A stretch of DNA of 64,000 nt from Pterobdella sp. o SKG-2022 (Eukaryota > Annelida > Clitellata > Hirudinida > Piscicolidae), in NCBI GenBank assembly GCA_964035795.1, contig OZ038326.1, positions 5,102,889 through 5,166,888 on the forward strand. The letters are read 5' to 3'. The position numbers were made by a program, and so were the translations under genes. The notes beneath the pieces were generated by a model that was given only the letters and a program-made list of their open reading frames with translations, did no database searches and was not told where the DNA came from. How positions within the stretch are numbered: the stretch's first letter is position 1; each line of letters opens with the position of its first letter. This document shows, piece after piece, positions 37,584 through 49,700 of the stretch.

Positions 37584-40500
37584 AGCGTTTTTATTTTTTA
37601 ATTTAAATTATCATTTTTTGAAAAAAAATTTAGTTAAAAACTATAAAACTAAATAATAATGGAATAAGTATGTCAGTACGATTAAAAAATATTCATATAA
37701 TATTATATGTGTTGATATGGTTAAATAAGCGTAATATTAATGCCAGGGTGGAGACGTGGATATAATTGTTATAAATACATGTTTCAAAGGAGGAAAATCT
37801 TCAGACGTGAATGGCTTCAAAAATATGTTTAATGACCCCGTCTGTATGGCTTCTGCTCGGTTATTATTATTATTATTATTACTCTCATCATTATTATTAT
37901 TATCTTCATTCTGTTTCATTATCATTATTTTTAGTGTTTTCACTAATTTTTTTCTCAGGTCTATTATTATTATTGTTATTATATTTGTTTTTATGAATAT
38001 CAATACGTTTTTCATTATTACCATTGCTAGTGTTTTGAGCACTATCTCATTTTTTTTGTTATTATTGTTTTTATTTTCTTAATTTTATCTATAAATTTCA
38101 TCATACTTTTGATATCAAATATCGTAACAGATGAATAAATGATGTTGTTTACAAAATATTTATTATCATTGTTTTATTTGAAGATCATTATCATCACCAC
38201 CTTACAATCATCTCTTATGGATCAACAAATGCACTATTGTTGCTTCTCTTCCTCTCTCCAACTACAATATTAATAATAATAACAATAATAATAATAATGA
38301 ATGGTGTAGTTATGTGGTTGTCATGAATATTGATTGGATTAATGGAAAGATCTCTGAAAGGTGAAGATGATAAATTTAAAGTTAAATTATTGATTCTATA
38401 AATTTATACTGTTATTATTATTCTTACTATTATTAAGGCCAATTGTTATTGTTTTTACTGTATATTATTATTTTTATTATTTTTTTTTCAGCAAACGCTA
38501 CAGACTGCCAGGCATCAGCGTACAGACGATGACTCATGAGGAGATGACAAGAAGAATCATGATACAAGATGGCGCTGGCAGATGCTATGCTATCTATGCT
38601 GATCATAATAACAATAATTTATATAATAAAAATAACAATAATTTGTTCAACAATAATACAACCAATGACTTGTATTACAATAATAATAACAGTGGTAACG
38701 TATGTAACAATTTTTATAACAATGGAGAGTATGGTAGAGAATATGGGGAGTGGGGCGTGGATAAGATTGACAACCTAATAGGCGGAGATTTGCCTCATTG
38801 GTTGAATGGATATGAAGAATTTAAGTTCAAGTTTCCTTGTGTTCAAACCAGTGTTGTCTGCTACGAGGGGGAGGTTGGTGGCGGACGAATGAGTAGATGA
38901 AAAAATGGATGAATGAATAGATAGTTGAATGAATGAATAGGAAAATGAATGAATCAAGTGATGTGTGAATGAATGAATGAAGTTTTCAATACATGAATGA
39001 ATAAATAACTGTATGGATTGCTTGAATAGCATATAAATGAATAGATGTTGAATTAATGGATGGATAGATGGATTTTAAATGAATGGATGGATGGATGTTA
39101 AATAAATGAATGCTACCTCCAGACATATCTGGTAGGACTGACTCACCACCACAAACTCTTAGTTAACAACCATGAGGTGATATATCAATAATAATAATAA
39201 TAATAATAATAACAAAATTTTAAAATACTAGTAGTATTTCCTGTAATAAAAGTTAAAATATACTCAAAGTAATATGAATAACGATAAATATATGAATTAT
39301 CCAAAAATAGTAATAGTAATCAATATTATAAATAACAAAAATATGAAAAAACTAATAATAATACTAATAATAATAACAATAGTAATAATAATAATGAAAA
39401 ACAACAGCTAGCTCAGGGCGTGATGTCATACTACACTCAACAGCACTTCATGTTGGTCACAACACACGCCCACCAACTCATCTGTCTACCTCTACAGCTA
39501 CTATCAGTTACAGGTGTGTTGGTGGTGTTGTTTCTGAGTTGTATAGTTTACTTTATGTAGATTTCATTTTGGCTGAGTAACTATTGAATAAAGAAACAGT
39601 GTTAGACATACCTGAAAATTTTATCTGTCTACAGACTTCATAGTTTTAATAAAATTAAAAATTGCCAAATGTTATGATTGACACATCAACGACCACGCCC
39701 CCTAGATCCCGCCAAGGAGATGTTGGCAGCAGGTTGTGATACAAGCAGGAGGGTAGAGAAGGGGTCCAGACTGGTGGTGGCTATGGAGTGTAAGGTGAAT
39801 CATTCTTCTATGTCTTCTCTTTATTTATTATTCATTTATCCATCTTTATTTGTTTTTTATCCATTCATTATTTGACCATCCGTCTACCATCTGTCATTCA
39901 TTCGTCCATCAATTATTGTCCATTCATCTATCATTTATTCATACTTTTTTCGCTTTTCTTAGTAATTTTTTTCCAAAATATGCTTCTATCTCTTTCTTTA
40001 TTCATGTATATTTTATGTGACCAAAATGCATACAACCAATTCAACCATCAATCATAACACATATCAAGCATATATTCCTAACCGCATCCATCTATCCACA
40101 TAATAACGTTAACGCAGGTGGTGTTACAGATGCCCAGGGGCAACCTGGAGATGGTGTATCCCAGGGCCTTACTCATCCATGCTGTCAAGGAATACATGGA
40201 TAGGTGGTGATGGTGGTGGATAAATTGATGGTTGTATTGTTGGATGGGTGAATAGTGGGGATGGTGGTAATAGTTGGTTGTATTGATGGAACAATTTTTA
40301 TTGGAAGATTTTGCGTTTATGAGAATGATTGATGTATCTAAGTGGAAGGATTGGGGCTGCATAAGAATGATAACCAACCAAACACCACAACACAACAGTA
40401 AAGACTACAAAACGGCCTTTGAGTTGTGCAGACGTCACCGCATCAACACCAACATTCTTTGCGACCATGACATGACTTCCTTTCTCGACAACCTGACCCA

Positions 40501-43500
40501 TTTCGTCTGCCAATTAGATAACTCACAGAATATCAACATTTTCTTGGTTGATTTGCAGTCAGTTATTTTGTTATTTTGATAATATTGTTTATGAAGTCAT
40601 GAATTATGATAAGATTTTTCTCGACAAAAATTTCAATTTTATCAAAAAATAAACTATTTTTATAGATTAATGATAAATTTCACAAATTTTCATTTTCAAC
40701 AATCATTTATACTATTATCAAAGAGAAGAGGATTTCACAAAGACCATGTACTCAGGCCATTATAAAAGGAACAACAATAAAGAGGGTGATGATGGAACTG
40801 TCAAAGACAAAGTTAAGACAATCAATAAGTTGCTGTGTGATGTGATGGAGGGACTTGATTATAATAGGTGGGTCATCATTATCATTAACGTTATCATTAT
40901 CGCTCCACTGTAATAAACAATTTCTAAGTGTCATCAATCATCTTCATCTATATAACATTATAGCCACTAACATCATCATCATCATCATCACCAAGGTTTT
41001 TCTTATCTATTCTGCTCACCCATCTCAAAAGAAACGACTTAGAAACCGCACTCGTCAAAGTCAAAATTCTCAAAGGTTTCTGATTTGTTAAAATATTGAT
41101 GTCTTAAACTTTTTTCCATTTAATATATCATCGAACTTTTAAATTTTCATTCATTGGAAATTTTTCTTCTACATTCCTATATATTTTAAAAGATAACCGA
41201 GGAAAATCACCATCAAAAAATACAACACTGCTTAATAATGACGCTACCACGTTGCCTACAACTACTAACACCTCAACTACTACTGCATCAAACCCCAATG
41301 ACACCACAACCAACCAATCAAACGACAACGCCATCATTCCTACCAACACTGTTGGTACTAACCTCACAACATCAGAACAAGTTGAAAATAAAAAAACAAC
41401 AAAAAATACACAAGCAACAAAACCACAACAACAACCCACCTCAACAAAAGTCTCGACAGATGACGCTTTAAAATTTCTGACCTATGTGGTTGATGTGGAT
41501 TCTTTATTTGATGTGGCTCTCGGCACTTATGACTTTGACCTGGCTTTGATGGTTGCTGCTAGAAGCAACAAGGTGAGTGTCTACCCTTATTTTTTGTTTT
41601 ATCTAATGTATCTACAATTTTTTTTTTCATACGTTCATATGTATGTTTCAATTCTATTATTTATCATGCTTTTATTTATCCTCTAATATCTTATTCGCCA
41701 AACCCAGATTTTTTCAAACTAATCAGTCCAACTTTGCTATCCATCCATCCACACACCCATCCATCCACACACCCATCCATCCACACACCCATCCATCCAC
41801 ACACCCATCCATCCACACACCCATCCATTTCCCATCAACCAACCTTACACAGGACCCACGGGAGTATATAAAATGGATAGATGATTTAAAGACTGTACAA
41901 GATGATAATGAACGCATGCATCTGATTGATATGAAGCTTAAGAGGTTGTATTGAGTGTTTATTGTTATTTAATATGTTACTGATATATCATTATTAGGAG
42001 AGATATGTTTTTTTAGTTTATCATTAATTAAAAGCAAAAATATGCGGAAGTATCGTTCAAGGTTTTTTGAATTCATTGCTTCATTTTTGTAATGTCTAAA
42101 CTCATAAACTATAATTCGCTTTTAATAATAAAACTTAAAGTTGTAAACGTCTTAATTCTTTAGAGACATCATCATGTGTCAATGTTTTTTTATTGTTTTT
42201 AAATTTAACTTCACAAAAACAGGCGATTTTTTGATACTTTTTTATTCGGCCCGTATAGCTCAGCTGGTTGAGCATTAGTCTAATTATATAAAGTTACCGG
42301 GTTCGATCCCACGTGGGTCAACAATTAGCACCTGTTTCACGGTGTGTTTTCACTACAATAAATTTGTAGCAAGCGTTTTGATCTATAAGGAAAAGCGCTT
42401 TATAAATACCGCTTGCATTACATTACATATTCAACTAATTTTCAACAGTCAACTTTGCCATAATATACTAATGAATTATGACAAAGTTAAATTTGTCGAA
42501 AGTTTTAGTTAAATAAAAGAGTACCAAAATTATGTCTCTTTGTGAAATTATTTTCAAAAACAACAAAAAAATGAAACGATGTCTCTGAAGAATTATATAA
42601 ACGTATTAACAAAAAAATAAACACACAGATATGACAAAGCGCTAGGACACCTACACAAATGTGGTGAGTCAAGGTTCGATGACTGTATGAAGCTGGTGGT
42701 TGATCATCAACTGTACACCCAAGCTCTGCATCTCTACCCACCACCATCTAACCATTTTAATGTATATTGGAGGATGTTGCAGGAGGAACATTACAATATA
42801 TGATGAGAGGGGAACATTTTGATGTGTAATGGGGGTTATTGGGGGGAGGGGTGGTTTTAAAGCATATTTTTTAGGGGTGGTGTTATGATGGTTTATGGTG
42901 TTTTAATGATTCCAACGTTCCAAATTAGGGGTGGTAATTTTATAAAGAATTTATTTCTTGCTTGGTTGGTGTTTGTTTTTAAGATGTTTCAAATTTTTTT
43001 GTGAGTAGATTCAGGTTGATGTGGTAGATTAGCCTAAAAGACACAGTTGCAGAAGACAGACACAAAAACCATCAGATTAATTAATCAGCTCATACCACAC
43101 TGACAATTTTTCAAATTACTAAATCAATTTACACGAAACTTTCACAGAGAGTATCCTGTTTGTATGCAGAGCATTTGACGTCAGCTGGTCGTCATGGTGA
43201 TGCTGCTGTGATGTTCATGGCGGCTGGATGCTACCAACAAGCTCTTGATGCTTTTGTTCAGGTTTTTACTACTTTTTTTCCATTGGTTTTATAAGTTTTT
43301 ACTTAAATTTTTCTATGATTTACAGGATTGTGATTGGAAGATGGCGATGACGTGTTATCACATGATCTCTCAACCTCCAATGAGAATCGCCCAGTTTGCG
43401 CGCGAATTAGCGAGTAATTAATCATTTTTATTTGAACATGATAATAATAATAACAATAAGATTAATTATTATTATTATTTTTATTATTATCGAATGCCAT

Positions 43501-46187
43501 CTACCACAGACAAACTGAAGGACAGACGAAGAAATGGCGAGGCAGCCATACTTCTCGAGACATACGCTGAAGTAAGAATAATATTATTAATGTTATAAAA
43601 AAAATTAATACTAGCTATTATTATTAATATTACCCAATATCATCAATAGTACTACTTGTTAATTAATGGAGATTGTCAAAAAAAGTGGTTATTATCACTT
43701 CGTTATATGATAATATCTTTGAAGTGTTTAAAAATTTTCATTTGACTTTGGCTCGAGAGATTCACTGCATTATACTCTTGCAGTAATTTTAAAAATCTAT
43801 GCAATCATATTCTAAGTTGTTTCAATCGTTTCTTCAATAATACTATTACTACTATTACTAGCCCAACCCTTGGTAAAGGAAAACGGACTATAAAAAGGAT
43901 TTGATTGATTGATGACTACTATTATTAATACTAATAATAATAATTCTACTAATGACAATGATAACAATACCAAAGGACCCCGAGGAAGCTATAGTGTCCT
44001 TGCTGGAAGGACATCTATGGAGTGATGCTCTACATCTTGTATGTTTATTAATATTATTATTTTTATTATTATTGTTATTATTATTATTATCATTATTATT
44101 GATTCTTTAATGCTTTTCCAGCCACACCCTACCCACCACGCACCATCCAGATAAACAAACACACACGACAAGACTTGATGCAGACGAACTTCATGCCCAG
44201 CTTGTTGGAGCATGCGCAAAACATGCAGGATTTAATGCATCTCTTTATGGAGAATTTCAACAGGCATCTGAGTAGGCTTCAAGTGGTGAGGAAGAAAAAG
44301 ATGATGCTGGAGGAAGAGGCTTTTGTCGGTTGGTTTTTGTTTTTTATTTATGTTATATTATTTTTGTTACTCATTCATCTATATATATTAAAATATTAAA
44401 TGTATTTAAATAATCATAAAATATTAAATTAAAATATATTAAAAATTTTATTGAAATTTATTAAATTTATAGTAAGACATTAAAAATTATTATTCTGATG
44501 TACGTTGAACGCAGACGACGATAAACGAGGTGATTTGTTTTCCGACGCCTCAAGTCAGGCCTCCCAATCAACATTCGCCTCCCAGGGCAGTCGTAAAAGT
44601 TCTGCTTCTGGGTTTGATCTTTATTTCACCAATCATATTTTTCTGTTATATTATGACCTTTATTACCCATCTTCATCATCATACCAATCATGTTTGCTCA
44701 ATATAACTAGCTTCACATAATAACTTAGTGCTCTTGTTACATGATCAGATATCGGAATAATAAAGTTCGTAAATTATTATCATTAGTATTTTTATTATCA
44801 TTGTCATCTTTATTATGAAAAAATCATGAAGCATCTGGCCTCCCATCATTCATCACCACCAACCTACGACCGCAGCAGAAGCACCCGCAGCAAAGGAGGT
44901 CGTAAGAAGTGGTCACTAAGACACAACAGTTCAACAGAGGAGTATGCCTTGGTTGAAGCCCTCTACAACATTGTGCAACAAGTTCAGGAGTGGAAAGGTG
45001 GGTGGGTTAAAGAGGGGTTGGTGGGTTTGTGGATTAGTTGTAAAGGGGTAAGGTTTTGGGTGTCATGTAGTGTGTGTGGTGAGATTGTGGGTGTGATGTG
45101 AGGTCGTTAATAGTATCATGGATTGTCGGATGTTGAAATAGTTGAATTGCGCGTCAGTTTCTATTTTTGTACTATATATAATAGAATGCTTTTTATTATT
45201 ACTTTTATTATAAATTAGATTAGAATAAATGGCCACCCTGGGCATGACGTTGAACTGCACCAAACTCAGCGTTCTCAAATTGAGGCTGCTTCTCTGTTGC
45301 AAACTGGACAACAATAGACTTCGGTAGCACAAACTGATATTCTTGTATCTTTGTTATTTGGCTTGGCGGATAATCCTTTTTTTAATTGGCAACTGTAAGA
45401 CAAACTTCCCAAGTGTGGGAACGGTGGATCTCGAGTTCAATAATTTGAAGTGGGACGTTAGCTCGAACTGGCAGTCTATGAGAATTTGTATTTAAATGAA
45501 ATGGCTCAATTTACTTACAATGAAGTAATACTAATAGTCTAGGCCGTCTGCTGTCAACCCCAGTTACTGGGGCATGTACAGCAGTATAGTCTCATTAGAT
45601 TTGTATTGTTTCTTTTGAAATGGCATACAAACACACAGGTGACGTTGGCAACTTGTGTCGCATGTTGATATTATTCAACCACGCCTCCAAAGCCTCATCC
45701 ATCCAAACACTGATGAATGAGTGCATTAACACCGTCCATCCATCAATCTCTCTCATATGGAACCAACAATCCACCTCGAAATCAAATGACGTCAATAATC
45801 CATCCAGATTTGTTGTTAGTTTTTGTTTTTTTTAGTCGTTTAGTGATTTAATTTTATCAAGTTTATTTTTAGAAATTTTTTTTAATGTATCGAGTTTATC
45901 CATAATATAAGAAATGCGGATAATAATGGAAATACTTTTAAAAACTTGCACCATTGGTCTTCACCACAGTACGGGCCTCAAAGCACCTCATCTTCCATAT
46001 CCCGTGACGCCATGAACAAACAAGCTGAGACCACTCCTATTTCCGCCGAAGCTGGTTTGTTCTATTTATAGAAAAATTTTTTAAATATAATTATAAATAA
46101 TTTCATTTATTTATAGAAGCGGTTTTAAAAAGAGTGCCTTCATTCTCGCTAGAAGATGTTTCCTGGAAATGCCAGCTGGCTTCATGA
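33400..46187 (+). CDS. ELP1: Elongator complex subunit 1 (ELP1/IKAP)
   Basis: Scaffold of the Elongator complex, needed for wobble-uridine modification of tRNA. Exons: 33400-33549, 33608-33760, 33930-34005, 34347-34427, 34604-34807, 35087-35177, 35372-35486, 35712-35784, 35909-36214, 36425-36512, 36569-36657, possibly 36748-36793, 37747-37859, 38184-38360, 38492-38873, 39123-39176, 39408-39513, 39706-39794, 40118-40203, 40399-40557, 40724-40867, 40996-41075, 41193-41572, 41853-41944, 42629-42761, 43148-43261, 43326-43413, 43510-43571, 43976-44038, 44151-44328, 44515-44611, 44876-44997, 45639-45811, 45970-46054, 46117-46187. Landmarks: [50 protein letters not shown] (propellers), [23 protein letters not shown] and DLFSDASSQ (helical C-terminus). 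About 1,500 residues against 1,332 in human; Asn/Thr-rich inserts explain much of the excess. Phase breaks only before 37,747, next to the N gap. Confidence 0.95.
36061..36110 (+). repeat. In-frame AAT/AAC repeat coding for polyasparagine
   Basis: Within an ELP1 exon; the triplets read as a run of nine asparagines flanked by Asn/Asp/Lys residues. The human protein has no such run at this position as far as I recall. Confidence 0.85.
36296..36415. repeat. (GATA)n microsatellite
   Basis: Tandem GATA units with interruptions, ending about 10 bases before an ELP1 splice acceptor at 36,424. Confidence 0.95.
36688..36740 (+). repeat. CAACCCATGCTAGCATGG-type dispersed repeat, copy 2
   Basis: CAACCCATGCTAGCATGG, then ACGGACGCAAAACGATG and a GATGATGATG tail, in the ELP1 intron that also contains the gap. 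I recognise the pattern from cephalopod mollusc sequence (inference from memory). Confidence 0.65.
36735..37580. other. Assembly gap with duplicated flanks
   Basis: Positions 37069-37268 are exactly 200 N. The 36,735-37,046 stretch recurs at 37,269-37,580 with constant offset 534 and no difference I can see, including a CATCATCAT run and a TA dinucleotide run. This looks like two contig ends that share the same sequence and were joined without merging. Confidence 0.85.
38890..39110. repeat. GAATGAATG/GGATGGATA degenerate minisatellite
   Basis: Tandem 4-bp-based units in an ELP1 intron following the exon at 38492-38873. Confidence 0.8.
41740..41830. repeat. 16-bp minisatellite CCATCCATCCACACAC
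   Basis: About five near-perfect 16-bp units in the ELP1 intron, ending about 25 bases before the splice acceptor at 41,852. The pyrimidine-rich unit could itself serve as polypyrimidine tract. Confidence 0.9.
42248..42429 (+). repeat. tRNA-derived SINE, copy 2 (most complete)
   Basis: Head GGCCCGTATAGCTCAGCTGG (A box) and GGTTCGATCCC (B box), then a body, then a tail AAAGCGCTTTATAAATACCG ending CATTACATTACAT. The tail resembles LINE 3' ends ('GCGCTxTATAAATA'), as is usual for SINEs mobilised by a partner LINE. It lies in an ELP1 intron, sense strand. Confidence 0.8.
45215..45605 (-). repeat. Dispersed repeat copy B
   Basis: Reverse-complement homologue of 24,490-24,865, in an ELP1 intron. 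A third, badly decayed piece of the same left end lies at about 48,808-48,875. Confidence 0.7.
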
Positions 46188-46770
46188 TTATTCATCGATT
46201 TGACCCAATTTATTTAATAAAGTTAGGTTTATTATTTCAGCACCATTCAAAAAATCAATGTTTTTTTAATTATTTTCTTCTTAGTATAAATTTGTGGTAG
46301 ATGTAAGTTTAAAGCATAATATTTTCAAAATTATGTGGCTTTTATTCTTTCAGTAATGAGCATTTGCTTTAAATCACTTTTTTATAATTTATTTTTCCGT
46401 GTTGATTATTTAAAATATTAATTATATTAAATAGTTTGGTTATGTATTACAAATTTCCATTCTACAATAAACCTCCAACCGGTGTCTTAAAGTTTCTCTA
46501 AAATCTCGAAAAAACACTAAAAAAATTTATCAAAACCGAAATGTGTGTCGAATTTGAATCAGGTTTGGATAAAAATGAGTCATAATTTTTAATTGTTGTC
46601 TATTCAAATAGAAATTCTATGTTGCCTAGTTCTCTGCTAAATATTAAAATACACAATGCCTATTATATGCCCAATCACGATTTTATAACACAAAACCTTT
46701 AAAATGAATAGATCTTATAAAAGATTGAAGACAATGATTTTTAATTTGTTAAAGTTTAAACATAATTTAA
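46188..46770. other. Short spacer between ELP1 and DENND5
   Basis: About 580 bp of AT-rich sequence between two same-strand genes. It must hold the ELP1 3' end and the DENND5 promoter and 5' UTR. No motif stands out. Confidence 0.5.
46216..46221 (+). terminator. ELP1: Polyadenylation signal AATAAA of ELP1
   Basis: Hexamer 28 bases after the ELP1 stop codon. Confidence 0.65.
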
Positions 46771-49700
46771 ATGGATTCTAGACATAATCTCATAGACTAC
46801 TTTGCTGTATGTGGACTGAATGTAGATTACGGCCTAGAACCAGATCAGCACAGTGGTTCATCATTTTTTTCATTTCAATACAAATTTTCTTCACGTAATC
46901 GTAACCATCTCTGTTTGCTATTATAATTTTTTTTAGCCTTAAACAAGTCTCTGATCTTTGAATTATTAAAAATTTTCAAGACTTAATCGTAATGAAATCA
47001 AAAAATAGATTTCAACTAAATGATAACCCTTCCACTACTAGGTGATAATTTGGATAGCTCCCCATTAGAACGTCCTTTCAAGAGTCGAGTACTCACCCAT
47101 CTTCCTCACAATGTTCCTTCATATCCTTTTGATGCTGAAGCTGTTTCTATGGTTGGTTTATGTGATGCTTCACAAATTAATATAAAATTTCATACAGAAC
47201 AACATAGTGAAAACAATATAATATGATCAGATACAATGTAGTTTGATACTAAATGAATTGATGTATTGCATTTCAACACAATATAATAATATAAAAAATC
47301 ACAACTCTATTTCTTAAGTCATCTATAAATGTTCACCAGTTATGCTTCCCAAGAGGACTTCGATTTCGAACAGATAAGGAGGAAAGAAAACACTTCACAC
47401 ACACCTTTGTCATCACTCGTGAAGATGGCACTAGGTCTTATGGTAGCGTTCTCACATTTTATGAAGAGGTGAGTTGATTGTGAAATAATTCAGCTTGGTG
47501 GAATTTGCATTTTTGTGTGATAAGTTGTGTTGGCTTAGATGATAAAGTTGAATGATGGTGTCTGAAAAGATTGTGTTCAATATGCATATTAATATGATTT
47601 CACGAGTTTGATTTCAAAAACGAAATTATCATATAAAGTGGAGTTTGAAGCTGTCTACATGGAATGTTAATGGAATCAAAATGTGGTATAAAAATAAAGA
47701 TCACACTTACCTTGAATACAAAGATGTGGATGTTTATGGCTTGCAAGAAACAAAATGTGCCTTTAATAATATAGCTATCAATTGCTCAATCCCATTTAGA
47801 TGTCATCTAATTGTTGACTTACTTAATATGCATTATTTTTGGGGATTATTTAAAAGCATGGGGCTCTGTGGGGGTTAATGTTGTTTTGGTTTGTAAAAGG
47901 AGCTGTTTGCGTTTATTAGTTTTATAGGATGTTTTTTGGAGTTTTTTTATGTTATATTTTATTGAGATATCAGGGTGTTTTGTTTATGAATTTTAAATAT
48001 TAAACAGCTGGTCTATTTCAAAATTATTATCACCACAGGTGACAAGCTGTGAGATAATGTTAGCAATGCAAACACTGCAAGACATGCATACAACAGAGAT
48101 GAGCAACACTCAATCATTAACATTAAAAAGACATCGTGAACGAAGAAAAACAGATGAAATCCACAATAGGTCTCGTTCATCAACCCTTCATCGCACGTCA
48201 CACCACTATCATGAAACCACCTCCAACACCACACACAAACGACCCCAACTCAAATACAAACGCTTAAGGGATACTCTATATTGTACCAAAAGCATATTGT
48301 TCATATCTCGAATACCAGTGATAAACGCCCATTTGAAACTGTTGAATTCACTGTATGAGGCCATGATGGAAAGTGGGGCAAAAAGCCACCATCATTCTCA
48401 CCACAATACCAATGAGTTATCTGTTGCTAGTTACTTATTCAATTATCTGTATAATATTCCACCCCTTCATCCTGGATCTAGCATCAAAATCTATACCTGC
48501 AAGTCTTCCATTTGTTGTCAAAGACCTGGTTTGTTATTTATATATTCATTGTAAACATTATTTTATATGAAGTACAATAGCCCGAATCTAGAAGTAAAGA
48601 CAACAAACACAAAGTATATATTAAATGACACGAAGCTTTATATAGCGTCTTTCTGCAGAGTTTAAAGCGCTTACTACAAATTCAATGTAACGAAAACACA
48701 CTGAGAAGCAGGTTCTAATTGTCGGCCCAACGCGGGATTGAACCGATGTAATTATAGATAATTATTCTAACGCTTTACCAGCTGAGCTATACGGGCCAAC
48801 AAGTAGTACTAATAATCTAAGTCGTGTATTTCCCACCTGATTCGCTGAACATGTACAGCAATATAATCTAATAGAGAGCTTGGGTAGATAAAAAAAGGAA
48901 ATACAAATGTTTTTTCCCACAGATATTACAGATTTACCCCTGTTTGATTACCCATTTAGAGAACTTTTTAGTATTTTTCAAATTCGAGAAATAATGCCAA
49001 TTTTCACTTCAATACTCTTGGAACATCAGGTGCTCATATTTTCTAAAGGTTCGGGCTCTTTTGTTTGTTTTTCTTTTGTTTGACCAAGCAGGCCATGAAA
49101 TTATGTAAACTAACTATAACTAAAATGTAGGAAAATTCATATAATATTTAATATGCTAAAGTAAGATAACTATAAGATCACTTCAAGTCAGAGAAAATTT
49201 ATATTTTATATAATATGCTCGAAATGTAATAATACACAAATATACAAACCTACATAGACTCAAGCATGAAGTCACATTTGATATAAATCCACAAACCAAA
49301 ATAAACCTACTAACACCCTTAACAGACCCAAGCAAGCTAATGTTAGTAGCGGAATGCATAAATTGTTTATTGTTCCCTTTTCAATGGGCACACACCTATG
49401 TGCCCATTTTGCCGTCATCCTTGGTGCATTTCCTTGACGCCCCAGTGCCCTTCATAATGGGCTTGTGTGTCTCAGAGAACTCTGATGAACAAGATGCTGA
49501 TGAGTTGTTCAAGTCATTCTCTCAGGTGTGGCGAGGGTTTGAGTAGGGTGGTGTGACGTTGTAGAGAGTCAAAGGGGTATGTAAGTGGGATCTTGGTGGG
49601 ACTGTTGAAAAGGGTTTTTTGAGGACAAGCTGGTTAAGAAATACTTCGTATTAATGTTTTATAACCAATATAGATGTCATTTTAATATATAAACTTACAC

